13,894 bases of DNA, taken from an uncultured Bacillota bacterium (GTDB taxonomy: Bacteria; Bacillota; Clostridia; Oscillospirales; Oscillospiraceae). Each line of letters opens with the position of its first letter. The stretch's first letter is position 1. Below are positions 6,584-13,894 of the stretch, one piece after another. The DNA lies in the NCBI GenBank assembly GCA_937890735.1, contig CALACZ010000122.1, positions 1 to 13,894 of the forward strand. The letters run 5' to 3'. The notes below the pieces were generated by a model, which saw nothing but the letters and a program-made list of their open reading frames with translations, was not told where the DNA came from and searched no databases. The translations under genes were made by a program, and so were the position numbers.

Positions 6584-6731
6584 CGCCGCAGCGCGGGGAC
6601 GGGGCGAATTGAGGTAAAAGGCAAAAGTGAATAGTGAATAAGTGGCGCGTCCGCTGTTCATTTTGAGGCAGCGGGGGCAAGCCCCTGCGTTGCGGCAAGA
6701 ATGATATGCCGCGTCTCCGACTTTGGATGGA
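6584..6731. other. Structured spacer with a tandem heptamer and small hairpins
   Basis: No gene is seen. The heptamer GTGAATA occurs twice in tandem (6627-6633, 6634-6640). Two small inverted repeats follow. GCGGGGGC/GCCCCTGC at 6671-6688 has one G-T pair and an AA loop. GCGGCA/TGCCGC at 6692-6712 has a 9-nt loop. No terminator-like U tract follows either one. The stretch may be a fragment of a repeated intergenic element. Confidence 0.35.
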
Positions 6732-6760
6732 TTTACATTTAGAATAAGCAATGGTACAAT
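6732..6760 (+). promoter_or_regulatory. Promoter of the SLH surface protein gene
   Basis: TTTACA (6732-6737) and TACAAT (6755-6760) are separated by 17 bp. They lie in the AT-rich part of the spacer, about 90 bp before the start codon. The predicted transcript start near 6767 gives a leader of about 86 nt that contains two hairpins. Confidence 0.65.
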
Positions 6761-6778
6761 AAGATGAAAAAACATACG

Positions 6779-6822
6779 GCGAGGGGGCGCGCCCCCTCGC
6801 ATCCCGTGGAAATCCACGGGAT
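6779..6822 (+). promoter_or_regulatory. Two adjacent perfect hairpins in the 5' leader of the surface protein gene
   Basis: The first hairpin (6779-6800) has 10-bp arms GCGAGGGGGC and GCCCCCTCGC around GC. The second (6801-6822) has 10-bp arms ATCCCGTGGA and TCCACGGGAT around AA. They abut with no spacer and end 19 nt before the GGAGG at 6842-6846. Neither is followed by a U tract, so they are not terminators. mRNA stabilisation, protein binding or control of ribosome access are possible roles. Tiny tetraloop-less 2-nt loops are unlikely in RNA, so the terminal pairs probably open. Confidence 0.6.
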
Positions 6823-6852
6823 GATGGGACGCTGCGTAATGGGAGGAGCAAT

Positions 6853-9800
6853 ATGAAAAAACGGATCATCAGTCTTTTGCTTGTGCTGGCGCTGTGTTTG
6901 AGCCTGCTGCCGATGGCGGCGATGGCGGCGGACGAGGCGCTGGCGGACGACGCGCCCGCGCAGACTGCGAACGAGACGCCGCCCGCCGCGGAGGAGGCGC
7001 TGCTGAGCACCGAGGGCGCAGCGGGCACGGAAAGCGACCCGATCCTCATCGGCAGCCTGAGCGAGCTGGAAGCGTTCAGGGATCGCGTGAACGAACGCGA
7101 CGATCGCACGCTCTGCGCGCAACTCACGGCGGACATCACGCTGGGCAGCAGCTGGACGAGCATCGGCAACAACCAGGCTTACACCGGCACGTTTGACGGC
7201 AACGGACACACGATCAAAGCCGAAAACGGCGTGACGAATCTGTTCGGGACGATCGGCAATGCCGGCAAGGTGCAGGATCTGACGGTCGAGATCGACACGA
7301 TGACCGCGTCCTCCGGCAGCGGCGTGATCGCAAATGTGAACAACGGCACGATCGAGCGCTGCTCCGTGCGCATCTACGGCACGCTCACCATCAGCAGCTA
7401 TTTCGGTCTGATCGCCTATGGCAACGCCGGCACGATCGAACACTGCCGCGGCTCTGTCAGCAATTTTTCCGCCTCCAATACCACGGCGAGCGCGGCGGGC
7501 ATTGCGTATACAAATTACGGCACGATCCGAAGCTGCTATTTTGCCGGCAAGTTCCCTTACGACTCGACAAACAGCAAGCCGATGCACTACGCCATCACAG
7601 CCAGTATGTATGGCGGGACGGTCGAAAACTGCTACTGCCTCAACGGATACCTGTATTATGACAAGTACAATTATCTGGACGAACAGCTCTCCGGCGTGCA
7701 CGGCGCTGCGGAGCGTCAACATCACAACAAAACCTACGACTACACGCTCGAAAACGGTCAGGTGACGTGGCTGCTCAACAACGGCGAGGGCGCGAGCACG
7801 AACTACACCGAGCCGTGGCGGCTGGATAAACAGGGCGTGGGCGGCACGCCGACGCTCGACCCCGCCGACGGGCGCGTGACGAAAAACGGCGATACTTACA
7901 CGGTGGAGACGCTGCACACGCACATAGCCGGCGGCAGGCTGCATGAGTTCGAGGCGCTGACCGACACGCCCGAGGGCAGCGGCTACTACTATCTGAGCGC
8001 GGATACCACGCTGAGCAGCGCATGGACGATCACCGGCGAGACCGTGCTCTGCCTGAACGGCAAAACGCTCCAAACCGGCAGCAACACCATCACGGTCGAG
8101 GCGGGCGGCACGCTGACGCTGATGACCCACGATAAAAAGACCGGCGGCACGGTCACCGGCACGGGCACCATTGTGGCGCTCCAGGGCGGCACGCTCGTGA
8201 TGCAGGGCGGCACGATCTCCGGCGGCACGACGGGCGTTGTGCTCCCGTCCGACAGCGCATTCCGCATGGAGGGCGGCGAGATCACCGGCTGCTCGACCGG
8301 CGTGTCTGTGGAAGGCGGCAGTCTCACGCTGTCCGGCAGCGCGAAGGTGAGCGAAAACAGCTCCCAGAACATCCTGCTGGCGGAGGCCTCGGTCCTTTCC
8401 TTCGGCGAATTGAACACGGATGCGAAATTCGGCATTTCTCTGACCGATCAGGAGAGCATGGTCGCGTATGAGCGCGTCAGCGTGACGGACGAGACCGGCG
8501 GGCAGTACCACGGGCAGCTCTTTGCGGACGGCTTTCAGGAGAGCGGCGCGGGCTTTGACCTGTATCTGAGCGAGGACGGCAAGACCGTGTACTTCGGCAA
8601 GCAGACGGTGCACATACACAAGCTCGGCAATGATGAGGAAGTGACCTTCCTGCCGTGGACGGAAACGACCAGCCTGCCGCAGACGGGCAATTACTACCTG
8701 ACCCGCAACGTGACGCTGACGAACAGCGTCACGCTGAAAAGCGCAAATATCTGCCTGAACGGTTATACCATCACGCTGCTCGGCTCTGCCACGCGCATTA
8801 ATGTGGGCAGCAATGGCAGCAAAAACGCGTCAGGCGCTCTGACCGACTGCGCCGGCAAGGGCACGGTGACGGGCGGCGGCGTGATCATCCAGTATAACAG
8901 CACGTTCAGTCTTTACAACGGAACGCTGAACGGCACAAAGACCGAGATCATCCAGTCCGGCGGTACATTTAATATGTACGGCGGCAAGATCACGAACTAT
9001 ACCGGCGATGCGAGCACCGTTACCGGGCAGGACGCCAAGGGGATCAATATCAACCTCTACGGCGGCGAGATCAGCGGCAACCATGTCAGCGGCGACTGCG
9101 GCGGCGTCTGGGTCGGCGCGGGCAACGCGTTTACGATGTCCGGCGGCGCGATCAAAAATAACACCGGCGCAAGCGCGGGCGGCGTGGGCTTTACGACCGG
9201 GAACACGACGTACCCGACCGGCACGATGACCGTCTCCGGCAGCGCCGTCATTCAGAACAACACCGCAAAAAGCCTCAAGAGCAACGTCTGCCTGCCCGCG
9301 GGCGTGACCATCACCATTGGCAGCACGCTGACTGCGGGTGCGCAGATCGGCGTGCGCAGCACGGCGACCACGCCGGGCGCGATCACCGGCAATAACAGCG
9401 CCGACATGAGCGGCTATTTTACCAGCGACGATCCCCGCTATCGGCCGGCGGACACCGAGGGGACGCACGCCGTCACCCTGAGCCGCCTGCCCGAGCTGAC
9501 GATCCGAAAGGGCGCGGACGTTACGCAGCCCTACGGCACGGAGGGCGGCAAGGTCACGCTGGACATGAGCAACACGGAGGGTCATACGCTCAGCTACCAG
9601 TGGTATGAGCAGACAGACCCGAATGAGACCGAAACGCAAAGACTGATCCCCGGCGCGACGGGTGCGGAATATCCCATCGCCAAGGACACCCCGGTGGGCA
9701 CATACTACTATTACTGTGTGGTGCGCGCGGCGGAGCTGGGTGAGCAGATCACAACAGAGCTCACCAAAGTGACCATTACCAAGGCGACGTGGAGCGACTG

Positions 9801-12800
9801 CGTTGAAGTGAGCATCCCCGTGTATTTTAACACGGCGACGACGTACACCCGCGAGCTCGCACGCGACCTGCCCACGCTGGGCGCGGGGCTGACGTTTGGT
9901 GATCATGTCAGCTATGCGATCGCATCTACGCAGTGTAACAGCAGCTGGATCGAGCAGGACAGCGTGCAGCTCACCTCCGACAACGAGCTCACGTTCACCA
10001 GCAAAGCCGCAAGCGACGCGGAAGATCAGGATGTTCTCATGGTCAATATCACAGTCTCGAGCGACAACTATGTGGACTTTACCATCCGGCTGATCGGCAG
10101 AGCGTCCCCCAAGCAGGAAGAGAACTTGGCGACGTCTCAAGTCCGCTGGACATATGGCGAAACGCCGAAAGACCCGAAAGACCCCAAAACGGGTGCTGTG
10201 CATGACGTCCCGTCGGACGCAGTCTGGATCAGGACCACCTACACGGACGAGCAGGGCAACCCCATCGAAGCGCCCACCAACGCGGGCGAGTACAACTTCA
10301 AGGTCGAGTACGAGTCCCTCAGCACGCACTATACCGCCGAGGGCGATCTCGTCATCGAGCCCATGCTCGTGGACAAAGACTGGGTGGAGATCACGAACAC
10401 CCACACGACCTACGACGGCACGACGAAGTACGCCTGGGAGGTCATCACGGTGACTGTGACCGTGAACGGAGAGACGATCACCCTGTCGTCCGATGATTTT
10501 TACACCGGCGGAGTTACTGCTGCGGCGGACGCGTCCACAGACCCCAAAAGAGGACAGCTCACGCTGCAAGGCAACTATCAGCTGATAGGCGACGGCGGGA
10601 TCGACTTTACATGGTACATCGACCCGCTGGAGGCGGAACTGGAGCTGGTGAACGCCGATGGGCGCAAATACGGCGACGGCAAGGGCGATGTCACCCTGCG
10701 CGTGAAAAACGCCACCGAGCACAGCCCCGTGACCGTCACCTATGACGGCGGCAGCGATCTGAGCGTCGGCGATCACCAGATCACCGCAACGGCGCTGCGG
10801 AAGGCGGACGGCACGGAAAACACGAATTACAAGCTGCCCGGCAGCAGAAGGCTGACCTACCACATCGCCAAGGGCGACGCGCCCGCAGAAAAAAGACTGT
10901 CCATGGACGTCTACAACAACACGGCAAAGACGTACACCTACGATTTCACCAAGGAGCTGCCCACTGATCTGACACTTGGAAACTACAGCTATAGCGGGTC
11001 GCTCGGCGGTCATGAGACGGACTTGATCGACGAGAGCACCGTCCGCTTCCAAAACGGCGTTCTGACGTTTACCACCGTTAAGTGGACCAGCGAATCGGAT
11101 AACTTCGTCCTCTGGTACGAAGTCACGGTCACGAGCGACAACTATGAGGACTTCAAGCTGTATCTGACTGCCTATCCGAAGGACAAACCGCAGAGCACCG
11201 TGCCGGAAGCCGACATCACGATGGACGGCTGGACCTACGGGCAGACCCCGAGCACGCCGAGCGTGGCAAATCTCCCGGAGGGCGTGACGCCGACGTTCAC
11301 CTACAAAAACGCGAGCGGCGAGGAGATCACTCCCGCCAACACGACCGATGCGGGCGAGTACACCCTGACCGTCCGATACGAGACCGACGACCGCGTCTAC
11401 ACCGGCACAAAGCCGTTCACCGTTGCGCCCAAGACGCTCACGGCGGCGGACATTCAGCCCAGCAGCTACACAAAGTCAAAGACCTATGACGGCTCGACTG
11501 CCTATACCATGGGCGGGACCAAAGTCAACGACGATGCATGCGTCGGCACGGATAACGGTCTGTGTGTCTATGGCACGACGGCGTTCAACAGCCCGAACGT
11601 GGCGGAGGCGAACAAGGTCATCTTTACCGCAAACGGCACGATCGACAACTCGTTCGACCAGAGCGGCAAGACCAATGCAAACAACTACACCATCGCCAGC
11701 GGCACGAGCTGGGAGTACGATGCAAAGATCGATCCGCGCCCGATCGCCTTCACCGTGGACAGCGTGAGCAAGCGCTTCGGCAGCGACACCGCCGACGTGC
11801 GCGTGACGTTCACAGGCGTTGCGGGCAATAGCCAGTCTGGTCTGGTCGATGGCGAGACGCTCGAACAGGGCGTGGACTACGACGTGAGCGCGACGTTCAG
11901 CCGCACGGACTTCGGCACGGACAACAACGTCACCGTGACCGTCACGCTGAAGGACACCGTAAAGGCAAAGAACTACAAGCTGTCGAATCCCACCCTCACC
12001 GGCGTGACCGGCACGATCACCAAAGCCGCCGCGCCGGTCGTCCCGGAACAGACCGTCGAAATTTACAGCAACGCCGAGACGAGCTATGCGATCGACCTCA
12101 CGAAGGGTTGGACGGGCACACCGACGATCTCCGACTATGACCGGGATCGGAACAGCCCGTATCTGGAAGCGGATGAACTCTCGGATCTGCTCTATAACAA
12201 CGCCAGCTACCTGATCCCCGCGCCGGGCGAGTGGAACGGGACGATCTATCTGAACGCCAAAGCCTTTGACGCGGATGTTGGAACAGACCTCGGCGTGCTC
12301 AGGGTCGTGCTCAAGTCCGCGAACTATGACGATCTGACCCTCCGCGTGCGCGTCAAGGTCAAGGCGAAGGCACAGGAGACACTTGCCGTCAGCCTCACGG
12401 GCTGGACGTATGGCGAGACCGCCAATCAGCCCGCCTATACCGCGCCCGCCGGTGCGACGGAGACGACCCTCACCTACACCTCCCGCGACGGCAAGACCGA
12501 CTACGGCGCGACGCCTCCGACGGACGCGGGCGACTACACCCTGACCGTCCGCTGCGAGGGCATCGACACCATCTGGACCGGCACGGCGGACTTTACCATC
12601 GCGGCGGCAAAGCTGACCGTCACGGCGCTGGATAAAGAGATGACCGCGGGCGAGGATGCACCCGATCTGAGCAAACCCGTGAAGGATGTGGATTATAAGG
12701 TCGAGGGCTTGCTCGGCACGGATGTGCTGACGAACGTCACGCTGAGCTACAGCGAAACGCCCGACACGTCGAAAGCCGGGACGTATACCATCAGCATCGC

Positions 12801-13650
12801 GGCGACGCTGAAAAACTACTATGTCACGACCGTTTCCGGCACGCTGACCATCCTCCCCGCGCCGCCGAAGCGCCAGCCGATGGGTATCAGCGCCCCCGAC
12901 CGCGTCCCCGGCGGCACGATCGAAGTTGATCCGAAGAACGCGACACCCGGGCAGACGGTGACCATCACGGTGAAGCCCGACAAGGGCTATGAGATCGGCG
13001 ACGTGACGGTGCGCGATATTGACGGCGAGAAGATCGACCTTGTGGACGAGGGCGATGGCGAGTTCACGTTCGTCATGCCGAAGAGCAGCGTCACCGTCAC
13101 GGGCTTCTTCGTCCGCGAGGGCGAGGAGCTGTTCCGCGACGTGCCCGCAGGCGCGTACTATTACGACGCGGTCCGTTGGGCAAAGCAGAACGGCATCACG
13201 AGCGGCATCGGCGACGGGCTGTTCGGTGCGACGCTCCCGTGCACGAGAGCGCAGATCGTGACGTTCCTCTGGCGCGCGGCGGGCTCTCCCGAGCCGGAAA
13301 GCGCGGCGAACTTCGCCGATGTGCCCGCGAGCGCGTATTACGCGAAAGCGGTCGCCTGGGCAGTCGAAGAGGGCATCACGAACGGCATCGGCGATAACAA
13401 GTTCGACCCCGACGCCCCGTGCACGAGAGCGCAGTGCGTCACGTTCCTCTACCGCGCAGCCGGCAGCCCCAAGGTCAGCGCCACGCCAGACTTTGACGAC
13501 GTCGCCGAAACGGCGTACTACGCCAAAGCGGTCGCCTGGGCACAGAAACAAGACATCACCGCAGGCGTCAGCGCCACGCGCTTCGCCCCCGAGCATGATT
13601 GCACCCGCGCACAGATCGTAACGTTCCTCTACAGAGCGTTTGCGGAGTAA
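6853..13650 (+). CDS. Giant SLH-anchored surface protein with beta-helix, Ig-like and MBG-type modules
   Basis: This 2265-residue secreted protein is probably held on the cell wall by non-covalent SLH binding to a secondary polymer. It opens with a signal peptide (MKKRIISLLLVLALCLSLL, cleavage near Ala25-Ala26). Residues 58-350 are GLUG-like repeats (FDGNGHTI at 114-121, NNGTIERC, NYGTIRSC). Two related beta-helix blocks follow, each starting with a His-rich H-H motif (357 and 587) and containing LCLNG or ICLNG and many GG-I/GG-T turns. An Ig-like domain lies near 882-977 (SYQWYEQ). Residues 985-1915 hold three long degenerate repeats, each with a VY-N-A-TY head and a W-TYGET/QT segment, and two copies carry YDGTT/YDGST MBG-like inserts. 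An MBG-like domain (1920-2001), a flexible beta repeat (2010-2087, GYEIGDV and FVMPKSSVTVTGFF) and three SLH domains (from 2094, 2154 and 2214) complete it. No LPXTG signal or enzyme motif was seen. GGAGG at 6842-6846 supports the start. A role in adhesion or surface display is inferred; the ligand is unknown. Confidence 0.93.
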   Translation: MKKRIISLLLVLALCLSLLPMAAMAADEALADDAPAQTANETPPAAEEALLSTEGAAGTESDPILIGSLSELEAFRDRVNERDDRTLCAQLTADITLGSSWTSIGNNQAYTGTFDGNGHTIKAENGVTNLFGTIGNAGKVQDLTVEIDTMTASSGSGVIANVNNGTIERCSVRIYGTLTISSYFGLIAYGNAGTIEHCRGSVSNFSASNTTASAAGIAYTNYGTIRSCYFAGKFPYDSTNSKPMHYAITASMYGGTVENCYCLNGYLYYDKYNYLDEQLSGVHGAAERQHHNKTYDYTLENGQVTWLLNNGEGASTNYTEPWRLDKQGVGGTPTLDPADGRVTKNGDTYTVETLHTHIAGGRLHEFEALTDTPEGSGYYYLSADTTLSSAWTITGETVLCLNGKTLQTGSNTITVEAGGTLTLMTHDKKTGGTVTGTGTIVALQGGTLVMQGGTISGGTTGVVLPSDSAFRMEGGEITGCSTGVSVEGGSLTLSGSAKVSENSSQNILLAEASVLSFGELNTDAKFGISLTDQESMVAYERVSVTDETGGQYHGQLFADGFQESGAGFDLYLSEDGKTVYFGKQTVHIHKLGNDEEVTFLPWTETTSLPQTGNYYLTRNVTLTNSVTLKSANICLNGYTITLLGSATRINVGSNGSKNASGALTDCAGKGTVTGGGVIIQYNSTFSLYNGTLNGTKTEIIQSGGTFNMYGGKITNYTGDASTVTGQDAKGININLYGGEISGNHVSGDCGGVWVGAGNAFTMSGGAIKNNTGASAGGVGFTTGNTTYPTGTMTVSGSAVIQNNTAKSLKSNVCLPAGVTITIGSTLTAGAQIGVRSTATTPGAITGNNSADMSGYFTSDDPRYRPADTEGTHAVTLSRLPELTIRKGADVTQPYGTEGGKVTLDMSNTEGHTLSYQWYEQTDPNETETQRLIPGATGAEYPIAKDTPVGTYYYYCVVRAAELGEQITTELTKVTITKATWSDCVEVSIPVYFNTATTYTRELARDLPTLGAGLTFGDHVSYAIASTQCNSSWIEQDSVQLTSDNELTFTSKAASDAEDQDVLMVNITVSSDNYVDFTIRLIGRASPKQEENLATSQVRWTYGETPKDPKDPKTGAVHDVPSDAVWIRTTYTDEQGNPIEAPTNAGEYNFKVEYESLSTHYTAEGDLVIEPMLVDKDWVEITNTHTTYDGTTKYAWEVITVTVTVNGETITLSSDDFYTGGVTAAADASTDPKRGQLTLQGNYQLIGDGGIDFTWYIDPLEAELELVNADGRKYGDGKGDVTLRVKNATEHSPVTVTYDGGSDLSVGDHQITATALRKADGTENTNYKLPGSRRLTYHIAKGDAPAEKRLSMDVYNNTAKTYTYDFTKELPTDLTLGNYSYSGSLGGHETDLIDESTVRFQNGVLTFTTVKWTSESDNFVLWYEVTVTSDNYEDFKLYLTAYPKDKPQSTVPEADITMDGWTYGQTPSTPSVANLPEGVTPTFTYKNASGEEITPANTTDAGEYTLTVRYETDDRVYTGTKPFTVAPKTLTAADIQPSSYTKSKTYDGSTAYTMGGTKVNDDACVGTDNGLCVYGTTAFNSPNVAEANKVIFTANGTIDNSFDQSGKTNANNYTIASGTSWEYDAKIDPRPIAFTVDSVSKRFGSDTADVRVTFTGVAGNSQSGLVDGETLEQGVDYDVSATFSRTDFGTDNNVTVTVTLKDTVKAKNYKLSNPTLTGVTGTITKAAAPVVPEQTVEIYSNAETSYAIDLTKGWTGTPTISDYDRDRNSPYLEADELSDLLYNNASYLIPAPGEWNGTIYLNAKAFDADVGTDLGVLRVVLKSANYDDLTLRVRVKVKAKAQETLAVSLTGWTYGETANQPAYTAPAGATETTLTYTSRDGKTDYGATPPTDAGDYTLTVRCEGIDTIWTGTADFTIAAAKLTVTALDKEMTAGEDAPDLSKPVKDVDYKVEGLLGTDVLTNVTLSYSETPDTSKAGTYTISIAATLKNYYVTTVSGTLTILPAPPKRQPMGISAPDRVPGGTIEVDPKNATPGQTVTITVKPDKGYEIGDVTVRDIDGEKIDLVDEGDGEFTFVMPKSSVTVTGFFVREGEELFRDVPAGAYYYDAVRWAKQNGITSGIGDGLFGATLPCTRAQIVTFLWRAAGSPEPESAANFADVPASAYYAKAVAWAVEEGITNGIGDNKFDPDAPCTRAQCVTFLYRAAGSPKVSATPDFDDVAETAYYAKAVAWAQKQDITAGVSATRFAPEHDCTRAQIVTFLYRAFAE
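9805..12609 (+). repeat. Three long degenerate protein-level repeats inside the surface protein
   Basis: Copy 1 starts near residue 985, copy 2 near 1349 and copy 3 near 1734. Each begins with a strand such as IPVYFNTATTYT, MDVYNNTAKTYT or VEIYSNAETSYA. Each then has a hydrophobic LTF/IYLNA strand, a TSDNY-DF or KSANYDDL strand, and a W-TYG motif (Trp1099, Trp1460, Trp1851). A DAGEYTLTVR-type strand follows, given as NAGEYNFKVE in copy 1. Spacing between the Trp residues is 361 and 391 residues. The copies have diverged strongly in DNA, so they arose by old duplication rather than recent expansion. Confidence 0.75.
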
Positions 13651-13652
13651 AC

Positions 13653-13687
13653 AAAAAATCCCCCGGCAAAACGCCGGGGGATTTTTT
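13653..13687. terminator. Strong bidirectional terminator after the surface protein gene
   Basis: A perfect 15-bp inverted repeat has arms of six A, T, five C and GGC, and the complement, around an AAAAC loop. It ends in TTTTTT (13682-13687). It begins 2 nt after the TAA. The A tract on the other side lets it work in both directions, isolating the tRNA unit downstream. Confidence 0.95.
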
Positions 13688-13709
13688 GCGCCGAATCGAC
13701 ACAAAACGG

Positions 13710-13738
13710 TTGCAAAACGCGCCGCGGGATGGTAGAAT
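13710..13738 (+). promoter_or_regulatory. Promoter of the tRNA-Gly gene
   Basis: TTGCAA (13710-13715), a 17-bp spacer and TAGAAT (13733-13738) lie 30 bp before the tRNA 5' end. This is a good sigma-A match and shows that the tRNA is transcribed separately from the surface protein. Confidence 0.7.
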
Positions 13739-13768
13739 AGACCCACACGAAAAAAGAACACGAAAAAT

Positions 13769-13842
13769 GCAGGATTAGTACATCGGTAGTACATCGGCTT
13801 CCCAAGCCGAGGAGGCGGGTTCGATTCCCGTATCCTGCTCCA
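13769..13842 (+). tRNA. tRNA-Gly (anticodon CCC)
   Basis: The full cloverleaf can be folded by eye in 74 nt. The acceptor stem is GCAGGAT/ATCCTGC with discriminator T and an encoded CCA at 13840-13842. The D stem is GTAC/GTAC. The anticodon arm is TCGGC-TTCCCAA-GCCGA with CCC in the loop. The variable loop is short, and the T arm GCGGG-TTCGATT-CCCGT carries a normal TTCGATT loop and one G-T pair. Anticodon CCC reads the glycine codon GGG. The 52 bp after it show no further gene. A tRNA 3' end such as this is also a common integrase target, but no integrase or att repeat is visible here. Confidence 0.97.
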
Positions 13843-13894
13843 TCAAGCTGCACCAAAAAAGATGCCGCTGCGAAAAGCCCAGAAGTTTCAACGA

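Noticed and set aside
6764..6856. A 30-codon frame (MKKHTARGRAPSHP and onward) ending in an ATGA overlap with the surface protein start
   Set aside because: The overlap looks like translational coupling. However, its ATG lies only 4 nt after the -10 box and upstream of the predicted transcript start, it has no ribosome binding site, and its codons are mostly hairpin arms.
8830..11052. Very long minus-strand open frames (626, 740 and 772 codons) opposite the surface protein
   Set aside because: They mirror the third-position GC bias of the plus-strand gene. They are rich in Arg, His, Ala and Val with no domain logic, and lack ribosome binding sites.
9805..12609. CRISPR-like or tandem DNA repeats in the surface gene
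   Set aside because: The repetition is at the protein level with long, diverged units. There are no short identical repeats with regular spacers.
13629..13856. Minus-strand frame encoding a GYGNRTRLLGLGS-type peptide
   Set aside because: It is the antisense reading of the tRNA-Gly gene plus the terminator. This is a well-known kind of false gene prediction.

Overview
The window looks like chromosomal DNA from a GC-rich Firmicute of class Clostridia, most likely an Oscillospiraceae-type gut anaerobe. Supporting signs are a very large secreted protein with a Gram-positive style signal peptide, MBG/beta-helix modules and three C-terminal SLH domains. AAGGAGG-type ribosome binding sites, sigma-A-type promoters and GC-rich Rho-independent terminators also fit. 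The assignment rests on gene style only, not on a phylogenetic marker.

Bases 1 to about 2240 are an accessory or decaying patch. It holds the last 41 codons and probable right end of an IS30-family insertion sequence. This abuts the start of a LacI-family regulator that has no visible ribosome binding site and no target genes in the window. Next comes a hairpin-rich GC-rich spacer. It is followed by an AT-rich stretch carrying, on the minus strand, the broken C-terminal (TOPRIM) half of an OLD-family ATP-dependent endonuclease. That pseudogene has in-frame stops and two frameshifts.

Bases 2184 to 5815 hold a two-gene operon for a heterodimeric type IV ABC exporter of the TM287/288 or BmrC/BmrD kind. 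A perfect 19-bp palindrome that may be an operator precedes it, the two genes overlap by 11 bp, and a 15-bp hairpin closes it. The first subunit has the degenerate catalytic residues (Asp for the Walker B Glu, Gln for the H-loop His). The second has the intact Glu and His but an altered signature motif. Exactly one degenerate and one canonical ATP site are therefore expected. The next unit, 5816 to 6583, is a compact monocistronic deoC (deoxyribose-phosphate aldolase) with its own promoter and strong terminator.

Bases 6584 to 13687 contain a structured spacer, a promoter with a two-hairpin 5' leader, and a 2265-residue SLH-anchored surface protein. This protein is a GLUG/beta-helix N-terminal region, an Ig-like domain, three long degenerate repeats, an MBG-like domain, a flexible beta repeat and three SLH domains. 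A strong terminator ends it. A tRNA-Gly(CCC) gene with its own promoter lies at the right end. All intact genes are on the plus strand. No complete defence system, CRISPR array or prophage module is visible. The most interesting items are the decayed OLD nuclease, the operator-like palindrome, the asymmetric ABC pair, and the internal repeat architecture and leader of the giant surface protein.
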